NCBI GenBank assembly: GCA_021827245.1 | Contig: JAKAWN010000058.1 | Span: 1-21,896 of the forward strand | Direction of reading: 5' to 3' | Source: Acidobacteriota bacterium | Lineage (GTDB): Bacteria; Acidobacteriota; Terriglobia; UBA7540 | Length of the DNA stretch: 21,896 nt | Shown here: positions 20,257 through 21,896 of the stretch, piece by piece | How positions within the stretch are numbered: the first letter of the stretch is position 1 | How the letters are laid out: each line of letters opens with the position of its first letter | Translations under genes and position numbers: made by a program | Notes under the pieces: model-generated | What the model was told of the DNA's origin: nothing | What the model saw: the letters and a program-made list of their open reading frames with translations, nothing else | The model's database searches: none

Positions 20257-21896
20257 ATGCGGACTGATCCGATTGTTGAAGTATCTCGCATACTGCGTCG
20301 GTTCATTTGGATGGCCGGCCTGGCTCTATTGATGGCACCTCTTGGATGGTCGCAAATCCAAAATGCCAGTGTCAGCGGCCGAGTTACGGACCCGAGCGGC
20401 GCCGTTGTGCCCAACGTGCGTTTGACGGCCCAGAACCAAGCGACAGGGATAAAGTATTCGACAACCTCGAACAGTGCGGGTTACTACACGTTTCCGACCA
20501 TACCCATCGGGACTTACACGGTCACCGTGGACGCGAATGGATTCAAGAGAATTGTCAGGAGTAATACCACGCTGGAAGTAGGCCAGAGCGCCAGAGTCGA
20601 TTTCAAGCTGCAATTGGGTTCGCCAGTTCAGGAAGTTCAGGTTACTTCCACCACGCCTCTGTTACAAACGCAATCCGCCATGCCGCAGACCGCAATCCGG
20701 AACCGGCTTGTCAGGAACCTTCCCCTCAGCACGCGGAATTGGGATGACCTTATGGGTCTGGTCGCCGGGGTGCAAGGGTACCGCTACACCAATCAATCCG
20801 GTAGCACGGCCTCCGGGCGCTTCGGGGGTATCAATGTGAACGGAGTGCGGTCTTTGCAGAACAATTTCATTCTGGATGGCGTGGATAACAACACGATCTC
20901 GGAAAACGCTCAGGAGCTAAGCACGGAGGTCATCCGCCCCTCGGTGGATGCGGTTCGAGAGTTCAAGATAATTACGGATCCCTATTCGGCCGAGTATGGC
21001 CGCAGTCCGGGGGCTGCCATCATCGTGACCACAAAGAGCGGGACCAATCAGTTTCATGGCGAAGCCTGGGAATTCAATCGAACCTCAGCGACTGACGCCA
21101 CCGACTTTTTCACGAATCGGGCGGGCGCGAAAAAGCCAGCCCTTACGCAGAATCAGTTCGGCGGCAATATCGGCGGGCCTATTGTTAAGAACCATGCTTT
21201 CTTCTTTTTCAATTACGAGGGAACTCGAATTTCCCAAGGAGTGACGCGTCTTTCTAACGTGCCGCTCCCGAATGAGCGAGTAGGAGACTTTTCGCCGGCA
21301 GCGGGTGCGGCGAATGGCGTCACTTACGGCCCGATCATCGACCCGACAGCGGGGCTGCCGTTTCCAGGCAACATCATTCCACCCGACCGCATTGATCCTG
21401 TGGCAGCAAAGATCATGAGCATGATCCCACTTCCGAACGTGACGCCTCCTCCCGGCCCACAGAACCGCGAAAATTACCTCATCAATCCGAAGCTCACAAA
21501 CAACGCGGACAATTACATCGCCCGCGTCGATTGGCAAATCACTCAGCGCAACAGCGTTTTCGTGCGCTACTCGGATGTTCCCTGGACGCGATTCGTGCCC
21601 GGCCCCTTTGGCGACAGCATTATTGATGGCACCGGAACTTCGGCCTGGGGCCGCTTGACCCAGAACTCCCAAGGGGTAGCACTCGGCTGGACAGCCATGA
21701 TTTCCCCGACGATGGTCAACTCGTTCCGGCTGGGTTGGGGACGAAACTGGTCCCATGGTGTACAGACGCCTTTTGGGAAGAACACCCTGTCATCCATCGG
21801 CATCCTCGGAATTCCCGATAACCCGCTTTATGACGGAGGCATTTCTGGCATGGACTTTGCCAACGTGGGCGGGGTCAACATGCCTTATCTGGGCTC
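20257..21896 (+). CDS. TonB-dependent receptor, Oar-like, with carboxypeptidase-regulatory-like domain (3' end cut by window edge)
   Basis: The frame is open from ATG 20257 (GGAGG upstream at 20241-20245) to the right edge, 546 codons. A signal peptide covers residues 1-32 (arginines, then a hydrophobic stretch ending WSQ). Residues about 36-120 are a carboxypeptidase-regulatory-like beta-sandwich (SVSGRVTDPSGAVVPNVRLT, YYTFPTIPIGTYTVTV). A plug-like domain follows (LPLSTRNWDDLMGL, GVRSLQNNFILDGVDNN, VREFKIITDPYSAEYGRSPG) and then barrel strands (GGNIGGPIVKNHAFFFFNYEG, NYIARVDWQITQRNSVFVRYS). Full proteins of this kind are usually 1000-1200 residues, so roughly half is missing. They are outer-membrane channels, often for polymers or peptides, energised by TonB; the substrate is unknown. 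Many paralogues of this architecture are typical of Acidobacteriota, which is the main taxonomic clue in the window. It is transcribed away from padR and probably not functionally linked to the efflux genes. Confidence 0.9.
   Translation, partial: MRTDPIVEVSRILRRFIWMAGLALLMAPLGWSQIQNASVSGRVTDPSGAVVPNVRLTAQNQATGIKYSTTSNSAGYYTFPTIPIGTYTVTVDANGFKRIVRSNTTLEVGQSARVDFKLQLGSPVQEVQVTSTTPLLQTQSAMPQTAIRNRLVRNLPLSTRNWDDLMGLVAGVQGYRYTNQSGSTASGRFGGINVNGVRSLQNNFILDGVDNNTISENAQELSTEVIRPSVDAVREFKIITDPYSAEYGRSPGAAIIVTTKSGTNQFHGEAWEFNRTSATDATDFFTNRAGAKKPALTQNQFGGNIGGPIVKNHAFFFFNYEGTRISQGVTRLSNVPLPNERVGDFSPAAGAANGVTYGPIIDPTAGLPFPGNIIPPDRIDPVAAKIMSMIPLPNVTPPPGPQNRENYLINPKLTNNADNYIARVDWQITQRNSVFVRYSDVPWTRFVPGPFGDSIIDGTGTSAWGRLTQNSQGVALGWTAMISPTMVNSFRLGWGRNWSHGVQTPFGKNTLSSIGILGIPDNPLYDGGISGMDFANVGGVNMPYLG

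Noticed and set aside
1..21896. CRISPR arrays, tRNA or rRNA genes, insertion sequences with terminal repeats
   Set aside because: No regularly spaced repeats, no cloverleaf or rRNA signature and no transposase-like protein were found on reading both strands.

Overview
The window looks like a chromosomal segment of an Acidobacteriota bacterium. The main evidence is the truncated gene at the right end, an Oar-like TonB-dependent receptor with an N-terminal carboxypeptidase-regulatory-like domain, a family strongly expanded in that phylum. The moderately GC-rich sequence and the style of the ArsR-rhodanese, PadR, multicopper oxidase and RND proteins agree. This is inference from protein style; no rRNA or tRNA gene is present to confirm it.

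Layout: (1) 1-3872, minus strand, a sulfur/redox operon: ArsR-rhodanese fusion regulator, DsrE-like protein, fatty-acid-hydroxylase/sterol-desaturase-like membrane protein (frameshifted twice), methionine-rich diheme cytochrome c, and a sulfide:quinone-oxidoreductase-like flavoprotein that runs off the left edge. (2) 3874-4399, a divergent control region. It holds a 10-N8-10 inverted repeat at the arsR-like start and, facing the other way, a MerR-type promoter whose 20-bp spacer contains a perfect 7-2-7 palindrome. (3) 4182-10865, plus strand, an efflux operon: DevC/FtsX-type permease, ABC ATPase fused in frame to an HlyD-type adaptor, TolC/NodT-type outer-membrane lipoprotein, ChrA-type transporter, and a MerR-family regulator at the distal end. 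(4) 10866-11336, a decayed small gene between convergent operons. (5) 19388-11337, minus strand: PadR regulator and Tat-exported multicopper oxidase, then a second efflux set (TolC-like protein with one frameshift, RND permease, periplasmic adaptor). (6) 19389-20256, a long stretch without a convincing gene. (7) 20257-end, the partial TonB-dependent receptor.

How the genes may work together (inference): the region resembles a stress/detoxification island. The left operon would sense reactive sulfur through ArsR cysteines and a rhodanese domain, and handle sulfide with the flavoprotein, DsrE protein and cytochrome. The central operon would be a metal- or oxyanion-type efflux system under its own MerR regulator. 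The right operon(s) pair a second tripartite pump with a copper oxidase.

Caution on sequence quality: three frameshifts in two genes, plus the odd ABC-HlyD fusion, can each be explained by one missing base in a short homopolymer. These may be assembly or sequencing errors rather than biology.
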